From the NCBI GenBank assembly GCA_041583495.1, contig JBFHFS010000048.1, positions 1-38,125 of the forward strand: a DNA stretch of 38,125 bases, in the 5' to 3' direction. The translations under genes and the position numbers were made by a program. How positions within the stretch are numbered: the first letter of the stretch is position 1; every line of letters starts with the position of its first letter. Below, in pieces: positions 7,738 through 16,270 of this stretch. Source of the stretch: JBFHFS01 sp041583495. Lineage in GTDB: Bacteria; Bacteroidota; Bacteroidia; Bacteroidales; Marinilabiliaceae. The notes beneath the pieces are model-generated. The model had not been told where the DNA came from. It did not search any database and worked only from the letters and a program-made list of their open reading frames with translations.

Positions 7738-8736
7738 CTAATAACTCCAGAAATCATAATGATGCAAAGGCGACTGCCGTAAATATTCGGTGGTTCTAAT
7801 TTTTCTTTCAAAGTTGGCAAAATGGTTACTCACTTCCTCCGGGGTCATTCCCATAACTGAAGCCACCTCGTTGGTTTCATATTCATTTTCCCAGGCAAAC
7901 CACAACAAATCCATTTCCGAAAACGGCATCTGGTAGAAGAACTCCTCCTGAGTTTGTTCTGCCGTATAGGTATCAGTTGTTGGCGTTCGCGCAATAATTT
8001 CACCGGGCACGCCCAAAAATTCGGCCAACTGATACACCTGGGTTTTGAACAAGTTGCCAATGGGCATCATATCTGCTCCTCCATCCCCGTACTTAACGAA
8101 AAAACCCTGCTTCACCTCATGTTTATTAGGGGTACCCACCACGACGAAATGATTGGCCTCGGCATGATAATAAAGCATCGACATACGACTGCGCTGTTTG
8201 AAATTGGAGGCGGCAACAATTTGCAGATAGGCATCCATGGGTAAACGTTTGGACACCACTTTCCCGTTTTCAAAAACAACGGTTAAGTAAAAAACCGCAG
8301 GGAGTTTCTGTTCAAGTATTTCCCTGGGGATTCCAATCTTCATCTTATCACGTCCGGGAACATATTCGGGGATCACCCTCTTTACGGCCTCATCCCGTCT
8401 TCGATAACAACCAAAACCCTCCAGGGCGTGGCTGATATTTTCCTCAATGGTTTTAACTCCGTATTTGTCGGCGAGTTTGAGGGCCAGAGCCAAACTGTCA
8501 GGACTGGAGTCAACCTCGGGGAGCATAACGCCCAGAACCTTTTCAGCCCCCAGGGCACGAACCACCAGCGCCAGCGTAACAGATGAATCTATCCCCCCGC
8601 TAATTCCAACAATTCCTCCCCGCCGACGAAAGCGATGAAACACATCGCTTTTCAACTGGTCGCAAATCTGCTCAACCAGCGCTTCGGGATTTTGTATTTT
8701 CAATATATCTTTCGAAAATGGTTTCTTAGGTTTCAT
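7738..8736 (-). CDS. nadE: NAD synthetase-like PP-loop amidotransferase/ligase (NadE family)
   Basis: This 332-residue protein belongs to the ammonia-using NadE family, which adenylates a carboxylate and replaces AMP with ammonia. The PP-loop SGGIDSS is at 46-52. The nucleotide and substrate segments VVGTPNKHE, KYGDGGADMMPI and LFKTQVYQLAEFLGVP follow in family order. It is longer than a typical bacterial NadE of about 275 residues. The excess is a region near 100-175, between the first core strands and the NKHE motif. Its position between an acyl-AMP ligase and AsnB, inside a polysaccharide locus, suggests that it amidates a sugar, acyl or polymer carboxylate rather than deamido-NAD. That is inference; it could also be the cell's only NAD synthetase. 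The start is the ATG at 8736. Confidence 0.83.
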   Translation of the reverse strand: MKPKKPFSKDILKIQNPEALVEQICDQLKSDVFHRFRRRGGIVGISGGIDSSVTLALVVRALGAEKVLGVMLPEVDSSPDSLALALKLADKYGVKTIEENISHALEGFGCYRRRDEAVKRVIPEYVPGRDKMKIGIPREILEQKLPAVFYLTVVFENGKVVSKRLPMDAYLQIVAASNFKQRSRMSMLYYHAEANHFVVVGTPNKHEVKQGFFVKYGDGGADMMPIGNLFKTQVYQLAEFLGVPGEIIARTPTTDTYTAEQTQEEFFYQMPFSEMDLLWFAWENEYETNEVASVMGMTPEEVSNHFANFERKIRTTEYLRQSPLHHYDFWSY

Positions 8737-8791
8737 CTGTATCTATTTTTTCGTTTTTTAAGAGAGACAAACACATGGCAGCACAACTGCC

Positions 8792-10777
8792 TCATAAATC
8801 CTCCCCATTTCTCACATCCGCCTTTAAGATTTCAGTCATAGGAAGGGGTGAGAAATCCTTAATAAATTTATCGTATAATATCTGAGTGGAAATGACCCCC
8901 ACAACAGCCATTTGATCTATTTCTGAATACACCCCATTACGTTGCATCCGGTCGAAAAGAGAAGATACGGCCGCCGGATTAAAAACACCACTCTCCTTAA
9001 GATGGCTTTCCGACAACAGATCCCGGTAATAGTCCTGGTTAATGGCTTTAAGAAAAGGGGTTGCCAGTGGGGCCCGGTAGGCCTGCTTGGCTCTTTGCAC
9101 AATGGCTTTGGGCAATCGAGCCTTAAACTGGTGCTTCAAGAGCACCTTTTCTTTCAGCCCATTTAATTTATAATCATCGGGCAGGGAATTACAAAACTCA
9201 ACAACCTGATGGTCTAAAAACGGGTAGCGCCCCTCCACCCCATTGGCCATTGCCATCCTATCGCCCTGAGAAGAGAGCAGATAACCCGCCATAAATATCC
9301 GGGCTTCCAGGTATTGGGCTTTTGCCAGGGGACTCCAATCTTTTAAAAGGGGGCCCACCTCACGGGTCATCCTGGAGATTGCATCCTCATGGGCCATCAA
9401 GGCTCCTCCTTCAATATCCATTAATTTCTTGATTCTGGAGGTATTATTCCACCGCAACAAATGAGAATACAAGGGGGAATCGGTATTTTGAAGCTGATAA
9501 CCAAAAAAGAGTTTTAGTGCGGCGGGACTCATCGCCTTCACATGAGCCAAATAGGGATAAAGACGGGTAAGCAATAAGGGCCGCAATTGGGAGGAGGGTT
9601 GTTTGGCCCAGAATCGACGCACAACCATCTCCTTAAATATATTGTAACCGCCCAACATCTCATCGGCCCCTTCGCCGGTCATCACCACTTTAATCCCATT
9701 CTCTCTAACAAGTTGCGAGAGCAACATCATAGGAACCGGAGCTGTGCGTAACAACGGAATCTCGGAATGCCATACTGCGTCGGGAAACCGGGACACAATA
9801 TCGGCAGAGCTGCATTGAGTATGATGGTGCTTCGTCTTAAGCTGATCGACCATTAAAGACTGATAGCCAGACTCATCAAAATCCCTGTCGGAAAAACCAA
9901 TGGAAAAAGTCTGAAGCGAATCATCGGGACGATTATCCCGTATCAGGGATGCGATAACCGATGAGTCGAGGCCTCCACTCAAATAAGATCCCACAGGCAC
10001 ATCGGCACGCAATCTCAACCGTACAGCATTACTCAAAAGGAACTCAAGCTGCTCCCCAGCCTCTTCAAATGTGCCGGAGAATCCCTCTTCTTCCCCCCGA
10101 CTGAAATCCATGTCCCAGAATTTTTTCAGAGAAGAGCTTCCATTCGAGAAGGTTAAATAATGACCCGGTGGCAGCTCGATGATCCTCGAAAAGGTGGTGT
10201 GCGGAGTGAGTGTAGTCCAGAAAGTAAATACCTGCTCCAGGGACCCTCTATCCAGGGATCGCTCGATTCCTGGAAATTCAAAAATCCCCTTTATTTCGGA
10301 AGCAAAAACCAAATGATCATCCTGGATGGTGTAAAAAAGAGGCCGTATACCCAGCCGGTCTCTTGCCATGAAAAGGGATTTTTTTTCTACATCCCAAATG
10401 GCAAAAGCAAACTGCCCATTAAGTTTCTGAAGACAATGCACGCCGTACTCCCGGTAAGCCAACACCAGCACCTCAGTATCGCTATGGGTTTTAAACCTGC
10501 ATCCTCGCTTTTCCAGATCTAAGCGTAACTCTTTGTAATTAAATATTTCCCCATTAAAGGCGATCCAGAAATTACCAGTATCGTCACATAAGGGCTGTTG
10601 TCCGGTGGCTAAATCAAGAATACTAAGCCTCACATTCCCAAGGCAGGCCCTCGGGGAGATGAACATTCCGGCTTCATCAGGCCCCCGATGCCGGATTCGC
10701 GAAAGCATCCTCCGAAGCACTTGCCCGGATTCTCTTCCCTCCAAATCATCTCCCAAAAAGCCGGCGATTCCACACAT
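8792..10777 (-). CDS. asnB: Glutamine-hydrolysing asparagine synthetase family amidotransferase
   Basis: This 661-residue two-domain enzyme releases ammonia from glutamine and uses it on an adenylated carboxylate. The N-terminal class II glutaminase begins MCGIAGF with the nucleophile Cys2 and continues with RHRGPDE at 30-36 and NGEIFNY. The synthetase domain has the PP-loop SYLSGGLDSSVIASL (SGGLDSS at 267-273) and later VMTGEGADEMLGGY. All catalytic elements appear intact. It follows the carrier-protein gene with only three bases between, and precedes nadE by 55 bases. Close relatives are the amidotransferases of exopolysaccharide/exosortase clusters, where the acceptor is not aspartate but an unknown polymer precursor. 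I therefore think polymer or acyl amidation is more likely than asparagine synthesis. Confidence 0.9.
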   Translation of the reverse strand: MCGIAGFLGDDLEGRESGQVLRRMLSRIRHRGPDEAGMFISPRACLGNVRLSILDLATGQQPLCDDTGNFWIAFNGEIFNYKELRLDLEKRGCRFKTHSDTEVLVLAYREYGVHCLQKLNGQFAFAIWDVEKKSLFMARDRLGIRPLFYTIQDDHLVFASEIKGIFEFPGIERSLDRGSLEQVFTFWTTLTPHTTFSRIIELPPGHYLTFSNGSSSLKKFWDMDFSRGEEEGFSGTFEEAGEQLEFLLSNAVRLRLRADVPVGSYLSGGLDSSVIASLIRDNRPDDSLQTFSIGFSDRDFDESGYQSLMVDQLKTKHHHTQCSSADIVSRFPDAVWHSEIPLLRTAPVPMMLLSQLVRENGIKVVMTGEGADEMLGGYNIFKEMVVRRFWAKQPSSQLRPLLLTRLYPYLAHVKAMSPAALKLFFGYQLQNTDSPLYSHLLRWNNTSRIKKLMDIEGGALMAHEDAISRMTREVGPLLKDWSPLAKAQYLEARIFMAGYLLSSQGDRMAMANGVEGRYPFLDHQVVEFCNSLPDDYKLNGLKEKVLLKHQFKARLPKAIVQRAKQAYRAPLATPFLKAINQDYYRDLLSESHLKESGVFNPAAVSSLFDRMQRNGVYSEIDQMAVVGVISTQILYDKFIKDFSPLPMTEILKADVRNGEDL

Positions 10778-10780
10778 GTT

Positions 10781-11014
10781 TCAGCCTTTTTTCATTTTAA
10801 CATACGCCTGAATAGCCTCCAGACTTTGGAAATTCTCCTCTACAAGATCCATATCCTCGGTATGAATTCCATACTTCTGCTCCAAAAAAGAGATGAGGCT
10901 AAGCAACCCCATGGAGTCAAAAATTCCTTCTTCGAAAAGCATCGTATCCTCACCAATTTTGGAGGGATCCGTAAAGGTTGTTTCCGCAATAAAATCCTTT
11001 ATTTCGTCTTTCAT
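10781..11014 (-). CDS. Acyl carrier protein (phosphopantetheine-binding)
   Basis: This 77-residue acidic protein has the helix-start motif IFDSMGLLSL. Ser34 in DSMG would carry phosphopantetheine. Helix order and length match a stand-alone acyl carrier protein. It is the first gene of the cassette carrier protein, AsnB, NadE-like, acyl-AMP ligase, so it most likely holds an acid loaded by that ligase. It is not the fatty-acid-synthesis ACP, because no fab genes are nearby. A 610-base non-coding region lies upstream. Confidence 0.9.
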   Translation of the reverse strand: MKDEIKDFIAETTFTDPSKIGEDTMLFEEGIFDSMGLLSLISFLEQKYGIHTEDMDLVEENFQSLEAIQAYVKMKKG

Positions 11015-11624
11015 GTGTTAATAGTTTCTTTTATTTGCCATTGACCTGTCCCACACACATGCGGGAGAACTATCAAGAAAATTTAATTCCGATCAAGTTC
11101 GGTAAAGGCTGTTTTCCCTTTGTGGAGAATTGATTATTATAAATTTTATTAGTCGTTTCAGGTATCTTGTTACCATTTTTTTTAATCGGAATTCATTCCT
11201 GTCCCCGGTCCCTAATAAGTAAATCACAACACATAGAATCAGCCATCCCGGATAATCGATCTGTATTTATTTTAAACGAATGGAATTACCTCCGTTTCGT
11301 AAGACAATAAATTCCCTGAATTGTAAAGAGTATTCAGTTAAAAATTCTTTAATAAATGTAATTCAAGATTCGGGAAAAACCCATTTTTTTTGTCAAGTTC
11401 AACAAATAATTACATGAAGGGCCACTCTTTTTAATCAAAGAAACAGATAAACCGGGGGAAAGAGACCGAAGATAAGGGAAACACCCCTCAATAGCCTTAA
11501 AAAACAAGAGGGAGAATGATTAAATCTTTAGAATAAATGACGATCGATCCACCCGAACCATGGATCTGATAAAAAAAGTCACCTTGCCGGGGAAGGAAAT
11601 AAACGAAGAAGAATCAAAAGAGTT
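11015..11624. other. 610-base intergenic region upstream of the ACP operon
   Basis: I see no credible ORF here. The region must hold the 3' end of the transcript from 11625 and the start of the ACP-AsnB-NadE-ligase operon. A weak terminator candidate on the minus strand lies near 11580-11600 (CCTTCCCCGGCAAGG, then TGAC and seven T). No exact TANNTTTG box was found on the minus strand. An imperfect palindrome CCGATCAAGTTCGG lies at about 11088-11101. Confidence 0.5.
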
Positions 11625-12956
11625 TTACTTAATCAATTCGTTCAGGAAGCGTTCCAGGTTGGTAAACCCACTCCCCTCGGGATAATCATGAGGATCACAT
11701 GGCAGCAAAAGGGAGGATCCCGCATAGGGGAGAGAATCGACAGAGGGCAAAGCCAATTCCTCCTCGGTCTTAATGATTCGTCCTTTCTTTCCCAAAATGT
11801 TACTTATTATAAGACTGTCTAACGGATCCCGGGGGGCTGGTTTGGGCCCCACTTCTTTAAGTAAGACGGCTCGTAATGAGGCAGCAGGAATCACATTTTT
11901 TTTGGAGGGTTCAAAAGGAGGTCGTTCAGATGCAAAAAATCGCCCGGATTGGTCAAACAACTGTTCATGAACTTTTTGGTAACTCCTCGTTCCATCAACC
12001 GTTTCATTATCCGACCAATAGATTTGCATCGTATCAGGCATTTCGCGGTGAACCGACAGAAGAAACTCATTCATATTATCCGACCCCGTAATATAAAGAT
12101 TGCCCTCGAGTAATACTTTAATGGCGCCGCTATCCCCGCTGAGACTCCCGATATACACAGCGTGAGCTGAGGAGTTATAGATTAAATTATTAACGATTTC
12201 AATTCTATTTGAACCCCCGCGTACATTTGGGTTGCGATCGCGATTAAACGCAAAAACATTTCGGATCAGACTGAGGTTTTTCACATTTAAGGCCAACAAC
12301 CCACTGGAATGCCCTAATTCATTTAAAGCAAACCCAATAATGGAATTACTGATGGTGATGCCGGGCCCGGAATTTAAAATCCCCACATTTTCATCAAGCC
12401 CGAAAGCAAAGGAGCAGTGATCGAATACCACATTGTAAACAGCCCGCTCGGTTCCGGTAATGCTCACACAGTCGGATTGACGCTGATAAGCCGATCCCAG
12501 ACGGAACCTCACAGACTGGATCAGCACATCGTGTGTTTCCACAATAAAAGGAGCTCCCGAAAAGGTAATTCCCTTCCCGGATGCCGTTTGTCCGGCCACG
12601 AACAGATAGGGTTGCGTCACGATAAGAGGGACAGAGGTATGAATCGTCCCTGAAACCTTAAACAAAATGATGCGCGGGAAAGGAAGCGATAGGGCAGCCC
12701 TGAAAGACCCGGGGCCCGAGGAGTTTAAATTTTCAACATATATAATCCTGGGAAGCGTTTTACCGCCGTACGCCGAACGGGACAAGGTGCCAAAACCTTC
12801 TGCACCCGGGAAAACCGTTTGTGCATCCGTCATTCCCGACCCTATTGAAATCAACCCCAACAGAAACAAGAAAGCCAGGCCTTGGGTTCCAACCCTTTTC
12901 TTCTGAGAATGCGTTTTAATCGAAAAAAGACTTAAGAATTTTCTTCTTTTGCCCAT
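11625..12956 (-). CDS. Secreted beta-helix protein, pectate-lyase-like
   Basis: This 443-residue protein has a long charged N-terminus followed by a hydrophobic signal segment (about 27-42, ending near DAQT). The mature part starts VFPGAEGFG, the usual opening of the Bacteroidota PL1-like pectate lyase fold. Parallel-helix strands rich in N-I-x-N follow: SIIGFALNEL, NVFAFNRDRNPNVRGGSN and RIEIVNNLIYNSSAHAVYIG. The C-terminus GFTNLERFLNELI matches the end of the lipoprotein at 14741. It would act outside the inner membrane, cleaving or binding an acidic polysaccharide, perhaps the polymer made here. The start overlaps the preceding acyltransferase gene by 41 bases. No other ATG would keep the signal peptide. 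Catalytic activity is not proven. Confidence 0.85.
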   Translation of the reverse strand: MGKRRKFLSLFSIKTHSQKKRVGTQGLAFLFLLGLISIGSGMTDAQTVFPGAEGFGTLSRSAYGGKTLPRIIYVENLNSSGPGSFRAALSLPFPRIILFKVSGTIHTSVPLIVTQPYLFVAGQTASGKGITFSGAPFIVETHDVLIQSVRFRLGSAYQRQSDCVSITGTERAVYNVVFDHCSFAFGLDENVGILNSGPGITISNSIIGFALNELGHSSGLLALNVKNLSLIRNVFAFNRDRNPNVRGGSNRIEIVNNLIYNSSAHAVYIGSLSGDSGAIKVLLEGNLYITGSDNMNEFLLSVHREMPDTMQIYWSDNETVDGTRSYQKVHEQLFDQSGRFFASERPPFEPSKKNVIPAASLRAVLLKEVGPKPAPRDPLDSLIISNILGKKGRIIKTEEELALPSVDSLPYAGSSLLLPCDPHDYPEGSGFTNLERFLNELIK

Positions 12957-13437
12957 AACTCATCCCTTTGGTTTCGAACTTAAATTTACTCATCAGCACC
13001 AGCCTTTCCTGAATGCTCATAGGCATTATTACTTTCCCCGGATTGCCAAACACAACTGAATCGGGGGGAATCTTTCCCTTAACAACCGACCCTGCAGCGA
13101 TAATACAATTATCACCAATCGTTGTATTGGGCAATATAATAACATTCATTCCCAAACAAACATTGTTCCCAATTTTAATGGAGCCAAACAGTTCCAGCTT
13201 TGGATATTTGGGACGAAAGACCCAAACCCCCCCATCATGATTAAGAAACCGAACCCCATTGGAGACAACAACATGGTTGCCCATTTCAATTAAATACGGT
13301 TCAGTACCCCAATCGGCTTTAAAAAGCCTGCAATTTTGACCTATTTTCACACCCACGCTACGAAGCAGAAAGAGGCGTAATTTTAAGATAGGAATGAGAT
13401 AAACCAGGCGCAAAATAAGCTTTACCATTAATTTCAT
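12916..13437 (-). CDS. Left-handed beta-helix (hexapeptide) acyltransferase
   Basis: This 173-residue cytosolic protein has a hydrophobic N-terminal segment (about 5-30). Imperfect hexapeptide repeats follow from about 75 (IKIGNNVCLGMNVIILPNTT, then IGDNCIIAAGSVVKGKIP). The ending FGNPGKVI is typical of the maltose/galactoside O-acetyltransferase and WcaF group. It would transfer an acetyl or other acyl group from CoA to a sugar hydroxyl of the repeat unit. The gene ends inside the first 41 bases of the lyase-like gene, which points to a shared transcript. Confidence 0.87.
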   Translation of the reverse strand: MKLMVKLILRLVYLIPILKLRLFLLRSVGVKIGQNCRLFKADWGTEPYLIEMGNHVVVSNGVRFLNHDGGVWVFRPKYPKLELFGSIKIGNNVCLGMNVIILPNTTIGDNCIIAAGSVVKGKIPPDSVVFGNPGKVIMPMSIQERLVLMSKFKFETKGMSYGQKKKILKSFFD

Positions 13438-13519
13438 AAATCCTTTTTTTTAAAAGCTCTTCAGATACTAAATCCGATAGGCCACTCTTATTCAGTATCC
13501 TCTCACCACCAAAGGTCCG

Positions 13520-14359
13520 CTAAAGACCTTCATCTCCCCGTCCCTCCAAAACATCCGTTATACGCTTACAAAACAGAGGATAAGCCTTTTGTGCCATTTT
13601 ATGGGAGGGATGCGAATCATTCTCGCTAACGGCATTATCCGGCAAAAGATAATCCCCTCCCAGGGTTTCCAAAGTTCGGAAATCCCAGATGAAAATATTA
13701 TCCCCCGGTTGGTCCCACTCTTGCATCACCCACTTAGAAAATCCGGATGCTGCAGCTGCGGCATCCGCGTTGGTAACAGCCTCAGTCAAAGCCGGAGGGG
13801 TCCAGACAAGGAAAAGGGTTTCAGGGTACTTATACATCTCCTCCTTAAGTGCATTGTATTGCATCTTATAATTCTCAATCATTCTGCGATCAGAATCTAT
13901 ATCGGGGGTTCCATCAAAAACAATCTTGCTGACCGGGAAACAATGCTTAAAAACAATTAAATCATATTTGGCCGTCAGGGTTTTAAGGGTTGGCTCCTCC
14001 ATAAAAAAGTCAGCCGCCCCATTTTTCACCCAGATATTGTAATAATCGTGGGGGTAATTTTTCCACCCATAGGGGCTCTTTTTAGGAAAATTATGGCTCT
14101 CGACAATATAGTTTACCTTGTTTTTTCGATTATACTTTTCAAACCAGGCTTCGGTGGCCGATTTCATACCCAGCTTCCTTTTAATTTTTACCAATAGACT
14201 ATTTCCCCCGTACCAAACCGTATTCCCTGTACTATGGTGCAGGAAAGCCACCCGTTTATTGTTCGTTTCATTCATTTTACCAGAATTAGATTGCTGACAA
14301 GCAGTGAAAGAAAAAATAAAAAAGACTGTTCCAAATAGCGCTGAATAATATCGATTCAT
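13520..14359 (-). CDS. Lipoprotein with SGNH-hydrolase-like fold
   Basis: This is a 279-residue protein from the ATG at 14359; a GTG two codons earlier is in frame. The signal peptide ends in FSFTACQQ with a lipobox Cys near residue 20, so it is a membrane-anchored lipoprotein. A block with a Ser, FLHHSTGNTVWYGG, opens the mature domain. The C-terminal DSHPSHKMAQ has the Asp-x-His spacing expected of an SGNH esterase or acyltransferase. The central part (LIVFKHCFP, TLFLVWTPPA) fits the alternating strands of that fold. I infer removal or addition of O-acyl groups on the exported polymer. The block-I Gly-Asp-Ser motif is absent, so this is a divergent member and the activity is uncertain. It is the first gene after the divergent promoter region. 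Confidence 0.62.
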   Translation of the reverse strand: MNRYYSALFGTVFFIFSFTACQQSNSGKMNETNNKRVAFLHHSTGNTVWYGGNSLLVKIKRKLGMKSATEAWFEKYNRKNKVNYIVESHNFPKKSPYGWKNYPHDYYNIWVKNGAADFFMEEPTLKTLTAKYDLIVFKHCFPVSKIVFDGTPDIDSDRRMIENYKMQYNALKEEMYKYPETLFLVWTPPALTEAVTNADAAAAASGFSKWVMQEWDQPGDNIFIWDFRTLETLGGDYLLPDNAVSENDSHPSHKMAQKAYPLFCKRITDVLEGRGDEGL

Positions 14360-14527
14360 AACCACTTTTTTTAAAAGATTGAAGGTAATTTAAAGTTATA
14401 GATTCAGGGACAATCCCCACTCCTTTTTTGACTAATAACACAGGTACCCGGATTAAGGTTTCGATTACTTTTCATTTAAGAGAAACCAATGAAATCGACA
14501 ACCTTTGTCCAAAAACTTGATTTTTTT

Positions 14528-14556
14528 GATAAACGGCCTCTTTTTTTGGACGAACG
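14528..14556 (+). promoter_or_regulatory. Upstream element 1, shared with the 37926 paralogue
   Basis: About 20 of 29 bases match the stretch at 37719-37747 by eye, in the pattern GA..AA.GGCC..TTTT.T.GGACGAA. It lies 185-213 bases before the ATG. The second half of an inverted repeat (TTTTTGGAC) falls inside it, so a regulator-binding site is a reasonable guess. Confidence 0.4.
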
Positions 14557-14643
14557 ACTTTAAGCTTTTTTAACAACAGCCCTTAATTCCACTGTTTTCA
14601 GGACTTTTGAAAAATATTACCGCCCGAACCAAAATAAAATCTA

Positions 14644-14663
14644 ATTGACGAAACAACATTTTT
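14644..14663 (+). promoter_or_regulatory. Upstream element 2, 20 bases identical to 37836-37855
   Basis: The sequence ATTGACGAAACAACATTTTT is identical upstream of both lipoprotein paralogues. It lies 97 and 90 bases before their start codons. A second shared word, CGTAATAA, follows nine to ten bases later. It may be the -33 region or an activator site; no exact TANNTTTG follows at the right spacing. Confidence 0.5.
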
Positions 14664-14740
14664 CGTTGACCTACGTAATAACCCATAACCCTTAAATAAA
14701 TCCAGAAATCAATTATAACACTTTTAGTATTTAGAGGACC

Positions 14741-16252
14741 ATGAAGAGAAGATTTATGAACAGGACAATATTGTCTTTAGTTGTTGCAGCAGGATTTACA
14801 TGGAGTTGTACATTAGAAGAAGTGGATGTTTTAACAAGCCCACCAGTAGTCAGCGAAGACACCACTAAACCAGAAGAAAAAACAGAAGAGGAAACGGACC
14901 CGGTCACCAGTCCGGCCGGCATCCCCACTTTTACAGAAACCAAAGCTTTTCCTTCAGCAGAAGGTTATGGCCGCTTTTCAGCAGGCGGACGTGGCGGACG
15001 CACCATTTATGTTACCTCTTTGGAAGACACCAAAGAAGCAGGCACTTTACGCTATGCCCTTGAGGAAGCTACAGGCCCCAGAAATGTTTTATTTAAAGTT
15101 GCAGGTGTTATCGAACTGACCAAAAACATTAAGATTACCAGTCCTTACGTAACCATCGCAGGTCAGTCGGCACCAGGGACCGGCATCACCTTAAAGAACG
15201 CTGGGATTCAAATCGAAACCCACGATATCATCATGCGTCATCTAAAAATCAGACCAGGAGATTCACCCAATGGAGAGAACCCGGGCGATCGCGACTGTAT
15301 TGTAGTCTTTAAAGACCGTAATTGCCACAACCTGATGCTGGATCAATTGTCCCTGACCTGGGGTATTGATGAAAACCTGAGTTTCAGTACCGGAACCAAT
15401 AATTCAACCGTTCAAAACAGTATTATTGCCGAAGGACTCTCCAACAGCCTTCACAACGAAGGGGAACATTCCAAGGGATTTTTGATGCTCAACAATCTCG
15501 ACAACATCTCCATCATCAACAATCTGTTCGCCCATAACATGAATAGAAATCCCCTGCTTTCGAGCAACAGCCGGAACATTCACGTGGTAAACAACTTAAT
15601 ATATGACTGGGGACATATGAAGCCGGGATACGGGACACATGCTCAAATCTATAAGGACAATATGCCCATCAACGATGCAGTTGTCTACCGCAACCTCTAC
15701 CGGAAAGGCGCTACCAGCCACGACCTGCCTTTATACCGCACAGGCAACTGGTATTTGGTGGATGGTTCCACGGTGTATATCGATGAAAACTACATTGATG
15801 TAAACGGAACCGTGTCCAACCTGAAACAGGCCAGTACTTCTTACAACAGCTTCCCCGATTTCTATGCTGAATTCGTTATGAATACAGCCCCCACAAACTG
15901 GCAATCACCTTATTCGAATATTGTAGGGATAAATGAAGTGGCCAATCAAGTTCTCTCAACAGTTGGCGCCAGAGTGCCTGTTCTGGATGCGGTAGACTCC
16001 CGTATCATCAGTGAGACCCAAAATTACGGTGGCGGTATTATCGACTCCCCATCCGACCGCGGCGGCTACCCAACCGTTCAACAAGGCACTGTTCCCGCCG
16101 ACAGTGATAGTGATGGGATGCCCGACAAATGGGAGCAAGAGAAAGGGTTAAATTCAGCTTCTGATGCAGATGCCTCAGAAAACACCCTCACCCCCTTCTA
16201 CACCAACTTAGAAGTATATTTAAACGGTCTTGCCGGAGACTATGATCTTTAA
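14741..16252 (+). CDS. Surface lipoprotein with pectate-lyase-like beta-helix and calcium-type C-terminal repeat
   Basis: This 503-residue protein has a lipoprotein signal peptide with Cys23 in FTWSC. An acidic stretch (CTLEEVD) follows, resembling the Bacteroidota surface-export signal, then a Thr/Glu/Pro-rich linker to about residue 60. The beta-helix domain opens with AFPSAEGYGRFSAGGRGG and carries VTIAGQSAPGTGITL, MRHLKIRPGDSP, LTWGIDENLSFST and NLFAHNMNRNPLL. Near 454-466, DSDSDGMPDKWEQ is a thrombospondin-type-3-like calcium motif. It probably binds or cleaves an acidic polysaccharide at the cell surface. It is the only plus-strand gene inside the polysaccharide locus and has its own leader and terminator. 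Its leader and signal peptide are copied at 37926. Confidence 0.88.
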   Translation: MKRRFMNRTILSLVVAAGFTWSCTLEEVDVLTSPPVVSEDTTKPEEKTEEETDPVTSPAGIPTFTETKAFPSAEGYGRFSAGGRGGRTIYVTSLEDTKEAGTLRYALEEATGPRNVLFKVAGVIELTKNIKITSPYVTIAGQSAPGTGITLKNAGIQIETHDIIMRHLKIRPGDSPNGENPGDRDCIVVFKDRNCHNLMLDQLSLTWGIDENLSFSTGTNNSTVQNSIIAEGLSNSLHNEGEHSKGFLMLNNLDNISIINNLFAHNMNRNPLLSSNSRNIHVVNNLIYDWGHMKPGYGTHAQIYKDNMPINDAVVYRNLYRKGATSHDLPLYRTGNWYLVDGSTVYIDENYIDVNGTVSNLKQASTSYNSFPDFYAEFVMNTAPTNWQSPYSNIVGINEVANQVLSTVGARVPVLDAVDSRIISETQNYGGGIIDSPSDRGGYPTVQQGTVPADSDSDGMPDKWEQEKGLNSASDADASENTLTPFYTNLEVYLNGLAGDYDL

Positions 16253-16270
16253 TCATCACTTCCGGTAACC

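Larger units (their letters stand above)
14360..14740. other. 381-base divergent promoter region between two lipoprotein genes
   Basis: This region must drive the minus-strand run from 14359 and the plus-strand lipoprotein at 14741. Minus-strand TAACTTTA at 14391-14398 is one base off the TANNTTTG box. GTCCAAAAA at 14507-14515 and TTTTTGGAC at 14543-14551 form an inverted repeat. Two stretches (14528-14556 and 14644-14663) recur upstream of the paralogue at 37926. Confidence 0.55.

Noticed and set aside
6163..11014. An exosortase/PEP-CTERM protein-sorting system
   Set aside because: The acyl-AMP ligase, carrier protein and AsnB resemble genes of such loci, but no exosortase and no PEP-CTERM-type substrate is present in the window.
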